A stretch of DNA of 64,000 nucleotides, from assembly GCA_035578155.1 (NCBI GenBank), contig JAPWDM010000003.1:71254963-71318962 (forward strand), in the 5' to 3' direction. Made by a program: the position numbers and the translations under genes. This document shows positions 45,285 through 57,472 of the stretch, one piece after another. Positions within the stretch are counted from its first letter, which is position 1. Each line of letters opens with the position of its first letter. The notes under the pieces were generated by a model. The model was given only the letters and a program-made list of their open reading frames with translations, did not search any database and had not been told where the DNA came from. The stretch comes from Brachynemurus nebulosus (Eukaryota; Arthropoda; Insecta; Neuroptera; Myrmeleontidae).

Positions 45285-48200
45285 GTTGAGGTAAAATAAA
45301 AATAAAAAGGGTTTGCCGGGTATTGGATGATGGTATGGTAATGGATAGTTCTGGTACAGAGTAGCGCATTGGGTGTGGGAAGTATGGGTTTTAGGCAACG
45401 TTAATGATGATGAGCGTAAATCACAAATAAAACTAGAAATTTCATCTTAACAAAACTGTCACAATTTATTGCATAAAATTACCAGGTGGGTAAGATCCCC
45501 TGGGCTAGTCACGTGGATAACTTACAAAATAGCTAACTTATAACTATTGATTAAAATGAAATATAATATTAAAATTTCAAATTTACAAGAAGAATAAATC
45601 ACTAACGAAACCTGAAGATGTTAAATTAATTTCTGACCTGAACTGCTCACTTATCGACTTATTAAAAATGAACAAAGATAAATTACAAAAATTGACATGA
45701 CAAAGAATGATAATGCTTGAATTATAAGTACGATAAATTAAATTTACGGAGCCATGTAATAAAATAAAAGTATAGCAAGAAATTTCAAGGTTATATTACG
45801 ATTTAAGAAGGTGGGCTCCTTGACTTCTAATACAAATTCCGAACAAACTTTTAAGTAAACTACTAAGTTAAATAAATCTAAATCGAATAAACTTAGACGT
45901 TGTGCATAATGCCAACTTTTAAAGGAAAAATTCTATAAATCAGTCAGCAGAGTAATTTTTTGATGTACACGTGTCATACACTACGCGAACTCATTTTGGT
46001 TAATTGAAACAAAGAACCACGCGGAAAAATTATTTAGAAATTGATCCGCTATAAATCCATAATAAAATTTAAACGAATTTAAATGAATAAACGTCTAATT
46101 GAATTAAATACTAAACTACATAATCTAAATTTTAACTAATAAATTTAGAATAGATAAACATGCTTAAGAATAATTACGTAAGCCTAAAATTAAATTTAAA
46201 AAAAAAATGTAATGTTAATAGTTCAAAGTTTGTATTAAGAGTATTTTATGATTTTAAGTTGAAATATAAGCAAACTTATGTTTAGAATTTACTAGAACAA
46301 TTCAGTACAACAGCGCCGTAATGTTTCAATATTAAAAACAAAGATTCAAAAGTATAATTAGTTTGAAAGCATATCGAGTCACTGCATTATCTTATCATTG
46401 TAGTTGTTTTTACATTTTGATAACAGATGTCAATAAACCCATACACCGATCAATCGATTTGATAAATAGACTTATGCAAGTATTTTATAATTGCCACGGA
46501 TAGATGCCATTAAATGCCATGGCAAAGTGTATAAAATTTATACGTAGGTAGATCGATATAGATACACAGACAGACAGATAATGACGCTATTCATTCATAC
46601 GTGGGGTAGGTACGCATCTCGACAGTGGTTTGTGTTGATAAATTATCTTAAAAGTTCAATAAATAATTAAATTCAATGCAATTTCATTGTCCAATTTTAT
46701 TTGAATTAGAATGCTATTCAATATGCACATACATATACACCATTCTACGAGATGGACATACTCGCTCAGTATAAGATGTCCTCATTTTATTGGTTTGTCA
46801 GGTTAGGTGTACGTAAATCATGGAATCATTGGTTGCATAGTACGAATTTTTAATTTTTCGAATTATTATGGTACTTTAGTATATACGGTTTAATGTCTTA
46901 AAAATTTACGTCAACAGCTTAACAGCCATACGTTTTAATTTCAATGTTAAATAAACTAACTACTCGTGCAATATTACAAATATGGGCTAAAAAAAATATT
47001 ATGGATCCATCTTTTAAAGTAGGTTCAAATGTGATACGTATAACAGAATAAAAACTTACCCTCACAGCATGTAGCCTTTGTTATAATTTTTTTTTTCCAA
47101 ATTCATATGTAATTTCATTTGATTTTTGAATTCTATACGGAGCTAATTGTATTTTTATAGGAAAAATATATATTATGTGTAAATATGGCTAGATGATTAT
47201 AATATAAAGAAAAATAATTACATAAATGGACTGAATGGTAATACTTCTATATAATATATATTTATAATTTTCATCTAATATACATATATTTAACAATATA
47301 CTGAAAAGTCGTTGCTGTAAAAGTTGTCAATTTTAAGGTCCTAAAGTAAAAATTTCGGAAACCTTATAATTTAATATTTGTCTGTTCGACTGTCTGTCTG
47401 TTATATTTCTACATCTTTCGGCTTATGAACATGAAATTTTTTATGTACGTTCTATAGATATAAATCTTAATTGACACACCAAAAAAATTATTAAACATCA
47501 ATAATAGCAATTGCTAAACACATTCAATTAACATTATTTCGGCTAATTTCTGTCGGTAACTTTCAAAAATATAGGTAAACAAATTTTTGCCGGTCAAGTA
47601 TATAAAAATAAAATTAAAGAATAATTTCCGGAGGATTATATGAGAAATGAATAAGAATATTAGCTTGTCGCACTACTATATATTTTGTGGCGTTATCTAA
47701 TACTCTAGAAAATTTTCTAGAGTCAAATCAAAGATTTTTATTAGTTGATTTCATGAAAGCAATTTGAATCGAAAATAATGGAAAAAATTACGTGTCGGCA
47801 TACTTTTGTGTGATGCATCATATCCGTTATAACAGTTGTTGGTGTTCCGTACCAAAACTGGAACGGAACACTGATATAATCACCTCTTCGTTAAAATAAG
47901 TGTTGTGCCATCCCGTACTTCACGAACCTTTGAAATGACAATGTAACATCTCTTCTTTCTATGGGCGATTTATTTTTCGATTTACTTTTCTAAGCAAAAC
48001 GTACCAAAGTTGGACATACTGTACCCTAATACTGAAAGGGTGCGATGAGATGTAACATGAGAGACATTAAATAATGTGCCTACGTAGGTATTAACATCTA
48101 GCCGAAGTGCATCATATTGAATGCTTTTGATAAATTTGTAAACAATGGCCTCAATATATGTAATTTATATGGAATCTGTAATAAACTAATGATAGATACT

Positions 48201-48470
48201 TCACATAAATTAATTTTGAATCTATTTTGTTGAAAATTTATATGCATGCGACAAATTAATGGCATTGTTTTTTCATACAAAAAAACCTTTAATGAATTCT
48301 ATTCAATTTGTTATAGAATTTGTTCATACCACTTGTACTGACTGGAACCTGTCAAATGAGTAGAGATGAAAAAGTGGCTGACAGGAAAGTGCATTAACAT
48401 TTGTTTTATATATTATAGGGAGTAATTAGACCCGGTAGCAACAGACTTTACACTCAATATTTTCTAACAA
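45285..48470. other. Intron stretch, nothing recognised
   Basis: About 3.2 kb of A+T-rich sequence. No terminal repeats, splice-flanked frame or RNA gene was identified; small TA runs at 46190-46210 and 47160-47280. Confidence 0.5.
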
Positions 48471-49550
48471 GGAGATGCATCCAGAGTGAAATTCAGGATT
48501 TCGATGAAACTTCGCCAGTGTGTAGAATAGGGAAAAATAAGGGACCCGTATTTTTTTTTATCGGCCGTCTTCCACGATTACGGGGTGAAACCAGCCCCTA
48601 AAGTTGGGAGTTCAAATCGTATTTCTTTAGATATCTCGAAAACTATAAGAGATAGAGGAAAACTTTAAATTGACGGAATGTTACTCTTCGAAAGACCTAT
48701 TCACCTGTATAGATTAAACCAGGATCGGGCTCATAGAAGGGGCTGGAGGGGTGAAAAGAGGGGTAGATTTTCTTGTACAGACTGAGTGGTTCAATATATC
48801 AAATTTTTGCCATCAAAAATAGAAAGAGTACCAAAAATTAAGGGATACGTATTTTTGCGTTTTTTTCGGAATATGTGTGATATCCGAGCCATTATAAGCA
48901 AGAAAAAAATAGGGTAGATTATATTGCATTATTATTGATTGCAAATACGTTCCATATTTTTTTATTTATCATATAAATGTAATTTCTTACTTTCCGATAA
49001 TGTATCATGCATTTTTCAGTACTTACTTAATTGGTAATATAGCCATGTGTATATGTGGCTACTCATATTCGATATTTTTTATAACTATTTCTACTAAAGT
49101 TCTCTAGTGTGTAAGTGTTACTGAATGTTTAACAAGAAGCAATAATCTTCCGTTCAACAACTGCCTTTATTTTCTTACAAATTCATTTTTAACCAAATAA
49201 AGGCGGTTTATTTCTTTTTCAACATTCAAACTATTTTTCTTATTCTTTTTGTGTTTTATAGGTGTCAACCCCATTTCCCAAATCGCAAAATTTCTTACAA
49301 AGAACCTAAACAGTGAGCGAAAGAGAATATTGCTTCTTGTCGAGTATTCATTAACACAAACACACCAGAGAAATATCGAATTAGATATCGTATTCATTAA
49401 CACAAACACACCATGAAAAATATCGAATATGAGTAACCAAATGTACACATGCCTATATTACCAATTAAGTTAGTACTGAAAAATATATGAATCATTATCG
49501 GAAAGTAAAAATTTACGTTTTCATGATCAAAACAAACATAAAAATAAATA

Positions 49551-50040
49551 CCCCTGTCGCAGCATCCTGCATAACATAGCGAATTTCCATTTACAAAAGT
49601 ACGTTTTTCTCGGAAACTAGTTGATATACATACAGTAATTGTAAATAAAAAAAAACCTTCTTTATGTGATTTTTCCGCCTCATTCTGCCAAATTTTTTTC
49701 ACGAAAAATCTCCAAAACCCCGTAAACGTTTTCACGAAATTTCTTAAAAATAAGATGTTTCGTTCTTGAGTTATCGTGCAGACACTTAGTAAACATATAT
49801 ATAAATGTGTCCGCACAATAACTCAAGAACGAAACATCTTATTTTTAAGAAATTTCGTGAAAATGTTTACGGGGGTTTGGACATTTTTCGTGAAAAAAAT
49901 TTGGCGGAATGAGGCGGAAAAATCACATAAAGAAGGTTTCTTTTATTTACAATTACTCTATGTGTATCAACTAGTTTCCGAGAAAAACGTACTTTTGTAA
50001 ATGGAAATTCGCTATGTTATGCAGGATGCTGCGACAGGGG
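49551..50040. mobile_element. 490-bp near-perfect palindrome (CCCCTGTCGCAGC ends)
   Basis: Left arm 49551-49787, right arm 49805-50040, spacer about 17 bases (AGTAAACATATATATAAA region). The arms differ at only a few positions (for example CGTAAACGTTTTC against GAAAATGTTTACG). The ends, CCCCTGTCGC and GCGACAGGGG, are flanked by TA on both sides. The terminal 40 bases match the repeat family at 4.8, 31.5, 50.4 and 62.3 kb. Confidence 0.95.
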
Positions 50041-50396
50041 TATTGTTAACTCTATAGTTGTTTGTTAACTCTATAGTTGTTAACTCTACAGCCCTCTGGC
50101 GTTTATTCAATATGGATGTACAACTCAATAATTATTCAATTACGTGTTCAATTCAGTCACACAAAGATATTAATACGTCATCTTCGATGACATAAAAAAG
50201 ATGGCATAATGCGTGTTTACCACGCACTTGACAATTTTTTTTTATTTTGTATTATTTTGTAATTTATTATGTATGTACATATTGTACATGCATATAGATC
50301 TTTGACGAATATATTGGTAGTACCGTAGCATATATTATGTACATATGTACTAATTCTATATATCGTCATTTGACTTCAGTAACAAAATAATATATA

Positions 50397-50723
50397 TCCC
50401 TGTTGCAGCATCCTGCATAACATAGCGAGTGTCCGTTTATAAAAATTAATTTTTCCCGGAATCTAGTAGACATAGAATAATAATTTAAAGACCAATTTTA
50501 TGTAATTTTTTCTTCTGGTTTAAATGGTGTAAAAAAATTTCGCAAAAATTTTTGAATAAGTGGAAATTTTGGCAAAAAACTAATTTTTTGCAAGAACAAA
50601 AACCATGTTCCTGGCATCTGACGTGTCTGGTTAACGAACTCGTCCAACGGTTTGGGACTTCCAATATTTTCACCAAATTTCGTAAACCTAGGACATTCCG
50701 TTCGAGAGTTATCGTGCGGACAC

Positions 50724-50815
<92 letters not shown>

Positions 50816-50930
50816 TTTAGCGAATATTATTTTCGGTTTCTAGGGACCTCAAAACAAATTTCTGCCATGGTCCCGGGCTCAGGTCGCGTCATGACAGTGG
50901 CTGTAATAGCGTATTTCCAGTTTTGGAAAT
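50397..50930. repeat. CCCTGTYGCAGCATCC-type repeat with (TA)n centre, copy 3
   Basis: Starts TCCCTGTTGCAGCATCCTGC, passes GTTCGAGAGTTATCGTGCGG ACACATATG into a (TA)n tract (50728-50812), and ends ATGACAGTGGCTGTAATAGC. Parallel to 31476-32035. The 187-codon frame across it (50552-51115) is made of repeat sequence. Confidence 0.82.
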
Positions 50931-52189
50931 TCGCTAAAAAATATAGAACGTATTTGCAGTCAATTATAATGCAATATAATCTATACCCTATTTTTTCTTC
51001 CTTATATGGCTTGTATATCACACATATTTCGAAAAAACGCAAAAAAACATATCCCCTAATTTTTGGTGCACAAGAAAATTTACCCCCATTTTCACCCCTC
51101 CAGCCCCTCTTATGAACCCGGCCCTGGTTAGCCTATACAGGTGAATAGGTCTTTCAAAGAATAACATTTCGTCAATTTAAAGTTTTCCTCTATCTCTTAT
51201 AGTTTTCAAGATATCTTAAGAAATACAATTTCAACCCCCAAATTTAGGGGCTGGTTTCACCCCGTAAACGTGGAAGATGGCCGTTAAAAAGAATACGGGT
51301 CCGTTATTTTTGCCTATTCTACACACCAGCGAAGTTTCAACAAAATTCCGAATTTCACTCTGGATGCATTTCTTTGTAAGTCATCCACTTACAGTAGTCT
51401 AACGTCTCTTATAATATTTTAAAATATGAATTATATCATTCATTATTATTATGTGTAAGAACTCTTACAAGATTTAAGCTTGACAAAACAATTAAATAAA
51501 ATTAATGTTCTTAATTCAAATAAATTGAAAACCGTTATGTATAACTTTTACATCAAAATATTCCGGTTGTTGTGTGTGAGTTGTGACATTGGTATTTGTT
51601 TTACTTACATATAAAGAGTAATACAACTAGACAATCCAACAAATGTAGATAGATCTACGCTAGAAATACAGAGACACCATGATGATGCTTCAAATTCTAA
51701 ATTAAGTAGAATATTTATTTAACTAATGAACGACTTACGTAAATAACATAATCCAGTATATATTAAATACAGTATTCATATATATGCTCATATGTTACTT
51801 CGTGTAGATAGGGTAAAATAAAGTAAAACCTGGTTAAATTGAATACTATACGAAAATGACATATTATTTTTTTGTAAGCTCCGTGGATAAGATTCGTATA
51901 AAATACGAAATCGTTTGCTTTTTTCATTTTGCACGAGAAACATATAGGTATAATATGACCACGAGCCGACTTTCAGTTTTTTTTTAAACATTATCAGGTT
52001 AATATTATAAACATTATCAGATAAATATCAGCTTAAAATTTAAAAAAAAAATAAATTTAGTTATTTACTTTACTATTTTAATATTAAATAAATTTAAAGT
52101 TATTTACATTATTGTCTCTTCGGAAGAATTGCGGGTTTAAGTTGGTATTTTACTGAATAACGCACTACTTTTACGCATTAATTTTTTAT

Positions 52190-52527
52190 TACTCATGCGG
52201 GGGAAGTACTAACTTGGCGCACACATTTCTGTACGCAAAATAGCTCTTTGCCCACTGTACTCTTCCCCCATACTTTTTTGCGTGTGGAAAGTAACTTGAT
52301 TTTTCATTTAATAAATATTTCATAATTATTTCTATAGAAACCACAAAGTAATTTAAACCATAATTAATTCAGAAAAAAAAGACGAACACTTAAAAATATT
52401 ATTTTAAAAAGTAATAAAAATGTCAAAAATAGTAATAATAATAGAAAAAATTATGTCAAATTCGTAATAAAAAATAGTATGTGCAACTCGTGCGGGATTG
52501 TCGATTGCCCACTCAAGCGAATGAGTA
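52190..52527. mobile_element. 338-bp MITE: the empty-site copy of the 35985-40879 element
   Basis: TACTCATGCG at 52190 and CGAATGAGTA ending at 52527 are inverted ends. Reversed, it aligns end to end with the two pieces at 36.0 and 40.7 kb. At the place where the 36-kb copy holds a 4.5-kb insertion this copy reads GAATTAATTATGGTTTAAAT with a single TA. Confidence 0.9.
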
Positions 52528-53492
52528 GTTATCGTAGTTATGAACGTATGTAATTATATTTTAGATATTTTAGTCTATTGTCCTTTTTATACATAAGTAA
52601 TATATGTAGTACCGAACATGGCATGCATTTATATTTAATTATTATTATGTTCTACCAACTAAAATCTTTCCATAAAAATATATGTTATAGAATACTAAGA
52701 GACATATTATTGAACAAAAAACGGTCGGTGTTGCTAACGCGTAAGTGCCAAAAAAATTTACTTAAATTAAAAAATTTAAAAAATTAGTATAATAAAGGGA
52801 TATAACGTTAATTTTTTTTTTGTTACTTTGCCTAAGGTGGGTACACAATATATATTAAATTCAAATAAATCGGCTTAGTAATTTCGTCCAAAAAAATTTT
52901 TTTTGAAAATTTTTGTCTTTTTGTGTATTCATAAACTATTAGCATCGGAGGGTTGAAATTTCGCAGAAATGTATCTGGGACTAAAAAGTATTATTTCCTA
53001 CAAAAACAATCAATTTTGCGTCAAGGGGCGTTTCCCTGTCTTAACCGGCTGTGCCCTTTAATGGGTATATACCCGGTGCTAATGAGGAGAAAAAACCTGA
53101 ATAAATTCAAACAAAAAAAAAGGTAATTATAAAATAAACATGGAAACAAATTAATTAATTGAAAAAAACGGAACAAACAAAGAGAGAAAGAGTTAAAAAT
53201 AAATACCTACACAGACAAAAAAGAAATAAATAAAAAACACCCTTTTTCGTTTTTCCTTTTTTTTTTCCGTTTCGAAAAAGTTTATTTTGTATATAGGCAA
53301 CGCCCTTCGTGCCCCACTATTTAAGTACTACGAGAAAAAATGAATGTTGGTAAAAATAGAACCACACAGAAATAAAAACAAGTCGCCAGGTGCAAGTTGT
53401 ACTTGCGCAAATAGTGCTCCGTACCATCAGTTGTTATATTTTAATAATTTCGACACAAGAAAGTTCTCCCCTAATTTGATATAACATTTAAA

Positions 53493-54185
53493 TCTATACA
53501 TATAATAAAATTGTAACGAGACCATTTCTGTACATGTAATATTTTTGAAAATTGTACTGGTACTGTAAATAGTTATCGATGTAGATACCAAAACAGCGAT
53601 TTTTAGAATTTTTGTCTGTCTGTCTGTTCACGCATCACGCAAAAACTATTGGACGGATTTTAATTAAATTTGGTGTGATGATAACTTATTACCTGGGTCA
53701 AAATCTAAAATACTTTTTACTTCGGGAAAATTTCTCATTCAGACGGGAAAATGGAAAAACCATGTTGAGCATGTGCACAAATTAGGCAAAAACTATTGGA
53801 CGGATTTTAATAAAATTTGGTGTGGTGATAACTTATTACCTTTAACAACATTTAAGATACATTTTATTCCGAGAAAATGCCTCATTCCCACGAGAAAATA
53901 GAAAAACCATTTTGTGCATGTGCACCTATTACGAAAAAACTATTGGACGGATTTTTATGAAATTTGGTGTGGTGATAACCTATTACTTGGGTCAAGATTT
54001 AAGATACTTTTTACTCCGGGAAAGTTCCTCATTCCCACGGGAGAATAAGGAAACCATTTTGGGCATGTGCATGCATTACACAAAAATTATTATTCTTTGC
54101 AAGTTCTGTATAATTATTACACTTACATACTTCTCATTGAGTTTATAACAATGCTTTGCGTGAACGACGTCGCGAGTACAGCTAG
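53493..54185. mobile_element. Helitron-like non-autonomous element
   Basis: Begins A|TCTATACATATAATAAAATT and ends GTCGCGAGTACAGCTAG|T, matching the Helitron rule (insertion between A and T, 5' TC, 3' CTRR). The interior is three tandem units of 147 bp (landmark CTATTGGACGGATTTT at 53646, 53793, 53940). The ending CGnnGTCGCGnGTACAGCTAG is a familiar 3' end of abundant insect repeats. No Rep/helicase gene. It ends 26 bases from the splice donor of the 54.2-kb host exon. Confidence 0.65.
53620..54060. repeat. 147-bp tandem repeat, three units
   Basis: Each unit contains AAACTATTGGACGGATTTTW, TTTGGTGTGRTGATAACYTA and CCTCATTCCCACGRGA-like text. Spacing is exactly 147 bases twice. Confidence 0.92.
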
Positions 54186-54217
54186 TATAAGCTAAAGTAA
54201 TCCTATTTTTAACTTAC

Positions 54218-54630
54218 CAATCACAGTCAGGTGGATCACCGAATTTTTCGTCGGCGATCGACTGAAATCCACCCGACACCGATAGACTCCTTCATCGGCC
54301 GTACTAATATTTTGTATGATAAAACTAACTTCCTGCGGCATGTCATCATCCACATCATCATCATCATCATCCCCGCCACGATTTCGATAATTATCAAATG
54401 TGGCAACAAATAAGTCGACATCTTCATCACTGTGATGGTCACCACCGTAACTATTATGTCCGGCCACGGCATTATCAGCACCCGAATGTTGTTGGCCATC
54501 GTTCGACGATGAAGATGAGGCCTTGCGTTGAATTTGCACAATTTCACTTTCGATGTGCAAATGAACACGATCTTTGAGTGTTTCGTCAGCCCATCGTAAG
54601 GTGGTGGCACGGTCGGTTCTTAAATCGTAT
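54218..54630 (-). CDS. Side-family Ig receptor, exon with second half of Ig domain 1 and an acidic insertion
   Basis: Seen: acceptor TTATTTCCAG, donor G|GTAAGTT, 413 bases = 1 + 137 codons + 1, in phase with the exons on both sides. The exon opens [20 protein letters not shown] and closes with [20 protein letters not shown] then VIHLTVI, the D-x-G-x-Y-x-C end of an Ig domain with its second cysteine. Between them (about codons 36-98) lies a low-complexity stretch: a run of five serines, His/Gly/Asp-rich sequence and [14 protein letters not shown], encoded by GAT/GAC repeats. Known: in Side relatives the DET..R strand is followed closely by the ADEGVYRC strand, so the stretch is an extra loop. 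Inference: the loop is acidic, extracellular and probably length-variable, as trinucleotide repeats expand. The reading frame is open throughout, so the exon is not decayed. A Helitron-like repeat ends 26 bases from the donor. Confidence 0.88.
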
Positions 54631-54639
54631 CTGGAAATA

Positions 54640-56175
54640 ATGAGAGAAATATTATGATGGGTATTTTTTAAACAAGTCTTCAGTCTTTATTTACACAAAT
54701 AACACAGGCCTGCGAAATTTGACTTTTTCCCCCCTTCCAATATTTGTTTTTTTGTTTTTGTTTTTTTTTTTTTTTTTTTTTTTTGTTTTTTTTTTTTTTT
54801 GTTTTTTGTTTTTTTTTTTAAATAACTAGGTATCTTAAATTAAAATACAGCTCTGCTTTTTTTTCTAGCACATCAAGATTTATTTTTATTGATGCCAAGC
54901 ATATTTTAAAATTTTTTTATAATTACTATGAAAATTAATGAATTTAAAATTAAATTTTTACTCAAAAAACCAACAGTATTAGTTGAAAAAAATGCTAAAG
55001 AAACTAAGTAAATGAAAATGATTTATAATATTTTTTTCTACTTTCTTCAAAACTCCTATTCAATCTTTTTCTCATTTAGAAAACACTTGATAATTCTTAA
55101 AGTATGCATTTAATTGATCTGACATTTGTTACACAATAAATGTAAACATTGTTCTTTAAAATTATTTATAGATACATAATTTTAAATTTTGAGTTATAAA
55201 GGATTCATAATTAACATTTTTGTAGAGCCTGCAAAGCGGCGTCTCTCCCATAGAGAAAGTGAGACGCCGCATAGTTCATATTAAAAATTTTGCATTTTAC
55301 ACACATCTCCATACATGATGGATGCCTTTTGTAACCATTTTTGGTACTTTATACATCTTACATCAGAAAATTTTATTTAAAAATTGTTATCAATATTGTT
55401 GTTGTCTTCGAATTAATTTCAATACAAAAGTCAAAAATAGTGTCAATCACTAGTTCACCAAGTAAGAAGAGTATCTGATTTCATAAGTCTAAATCCAATA
55501 ATTTACAAGTAACTTAATTACGTAATCCAAAATTTGAAAGGTTGTTTTTCTTTTTTTTTTTTGAAAATGTTCATAAGCCGATTTGCTTGCTTAAAATTAT
55601 ATCGACAATACTACTCAAATGCTATCAAAATGTAAAAGGAATTCAAGGATAATTTGCGTTTATATAAATTATATGCTCCAAATGTAATTTCTAGCCATTC
55701 TTCTCAATGTAACTTTGAAAAATTTTATAACATTAAATAGTTCTTGAGAAAATAATAAGAGTTGTCATTGCAATATTTTTATCTATTATTATTTTGAAAA
55801 TAGTTGGTACTTTATGTTATTTTTCTTATTGTAAATGGCCTTATCATGTACCGTCTTTCCTTTTGCTGTACCTACTACTAATGAGCAAAAATTTAATCCC
55901 AAAAAAATCTAACTAAACTTCAAAACCTCTCGCAATTTTCAAATTATTCGCCAATCAAAATGCAATACCTACCTATAAATTTTTCCACTCAATTTTTCAG
56001 GTTTATTTATGTGAAAATGTAATAAAAAAGCTAAAAAACAAAAAAAAAAATATTAAGCGCTTTTTGAGAGTGAAATATTTATTTATTTCAACCCTATTTA
56101 TCTACAGCAAACAAACAACTTGGTAAAATCAATATGTCTATAAAAAAATACATTCAAACATTTAAATGTATATAA
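54640..56175. other. Intron stretch with T/G homopolymer tract
   Basis: 54742-54820 is almost pure T broken by single Gs. At 55236-55275 AGCGGCGTCTCTCCCATAGA precedes its near-complement AGTGAGACGCCGC, a 12-bp stem (GCGGCGTCTC/GAGACGCCGC). Nothing else recognised. Confidence 0.6.
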
Positions 56176-56179
56176 ATAA

Positions 56180-57175
56180 AAACACCGTGAGCAGCGGGGC
56201 CCCATCACGGAAGTCGAATTTTTCCCTTCATCTTCGGTATTGAATGTCTACAAGCGAAATGTGATTGAAAGTCTACAAGGAATTTGTCATTTTGGTGGTT
56301 TCAAAATTGATGATCAGTGTCCGGCTGATCGGGGCGTTAAAAAAAGTTTTTAAGTTTTTAAGGGCTGAATCTCAGTAAATTTCAATTTTGTGCCGACAGC
56401 AGTTAGCAAGAAAAAAGCCAACGCAATTCGTACGAGGGCATTCCTACCCATGTTTATCCGCCAATTGCCTTTGTGTTTTATTGTTAAATAAATATTAAAA
56501 AAGGACCTTAAATAGTAAAATGGAAGGCCTTTATGAAGATAAAATTTCTTCCCAAAAGAAGTTATTTTTTTTTAATTTTTAAAATTATTATACGCCTACT
56601 TGTATTTGAATAAAAATAAAGCATTTTAAACACATTTAACAATATCATATTATTCCGATGTAAAAATGGGAGAAGAGGGGAAAAAGTAATGTGGAATCTA
56701 AAAGACACTAGCTGGATACTAACTCAATACACGTACAAAATTTCTGCCCTCTAGGTTTGCTTAGACAGTCTCTAGACGTGCTAGAAGAAAAGCAAAAAAA
56801 TCAAGGAAATATTCGCGTAAAAATCGTGGGGGTAAGGGTTAAAAGTTTAAACCTCCAAAAGGCACCCCCTTGATACTAACTCAATCCGATACAAAATTTC
56901 AGCCATCTAGGTTTATTTGGGTGCGAGTGGTACAAACTTCAAAAACGTCGAGAAAGCATGAAATTGTAGATTAAAAATAGTATGGGTGGGGCTAAATTAT
57001 TAAAACCTCCAAAAAGAAGACGCTAGGTACGAACTCTATCAACATACCAAATTTCTACCCTCTACGTTAATTCTGGGGGGCTGTAGGCGTGCTAGATCCA
57101 GTCAAAATAATTTTTCCCCCTTTATTCCATCCAAATTATCCTAAGAAGCTGAATTTTGGATATGTTGTAGATAAT
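56180..57175. repeat. Repeat with degenerate tandem units of about 155 bp, copy 2
   Basis: Units marked at 56700, 56857 and 57012 by AAAAGRCAC..GATACTAACTCAAT and TTTCWGCCMTCTAGGTTTR. Same family as 33330-33990. Confidence 0.75.
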
Positions 57176-57364
57176 TGACCGAAACATTATTTCCAATCGA
57201 TTTGGAAAAGTTCTATTGTTCTGTTACCCCCCACCACCCCTTTAAAAGTTGGGTCGAATCCAAATTTTGCCCAAAATTTGAGCCAACCTTGATAGTTTTG
57301 ATGTGCGTCGGAAATGAGCCCCACTTACCAAATTTCAGCTCTTGCCTTCCATGTCAAAAGGTAG

Positions 57365-57472
<108 letters not shown>

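Larger units (their letters stand above)
48474..51385. mobile_element. 2.9-kb inverted-repeat element hosting two more elements
   Basis: GATGCATCCAGAGTGAAATT C at 48475-48495 is matched by GAATTTCACTCTGGATGCAT at 51349-51368. Both arms carry GGGGCTGG and ATAGTTTTCAAGATATCTTA-type text (ACTATAAGAGATAGAGGAAA in both, opposite strands) and remain similar over about 450-480 bp (48474-48962; 50938-51385). The middle is filled by the 49551-50040 foldback and the 50397-50930 repeat. Confidence 0.85.

Noticed and set aside
49397..49816. 139-codon open frame (minus strand)
   Set aside because: About half lies in the arm of the 490-bp palindrome and the mirrored arm gives a matching frame, so it follows from repeat sequence.
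50552..51115. 187-codon open frame (plus strand)
   Set aside because: It runs through a repeat copy and a (TA)n tract; the parallel copy at 31.7 kb has a different frame structure and no known motif is present.
54236..54610. 124-codon alternative frame over the Ig1 exon
   Set aside because: Shadow of the true exon; it gives poly-Met from the GAT repeat and no Ig pattern.
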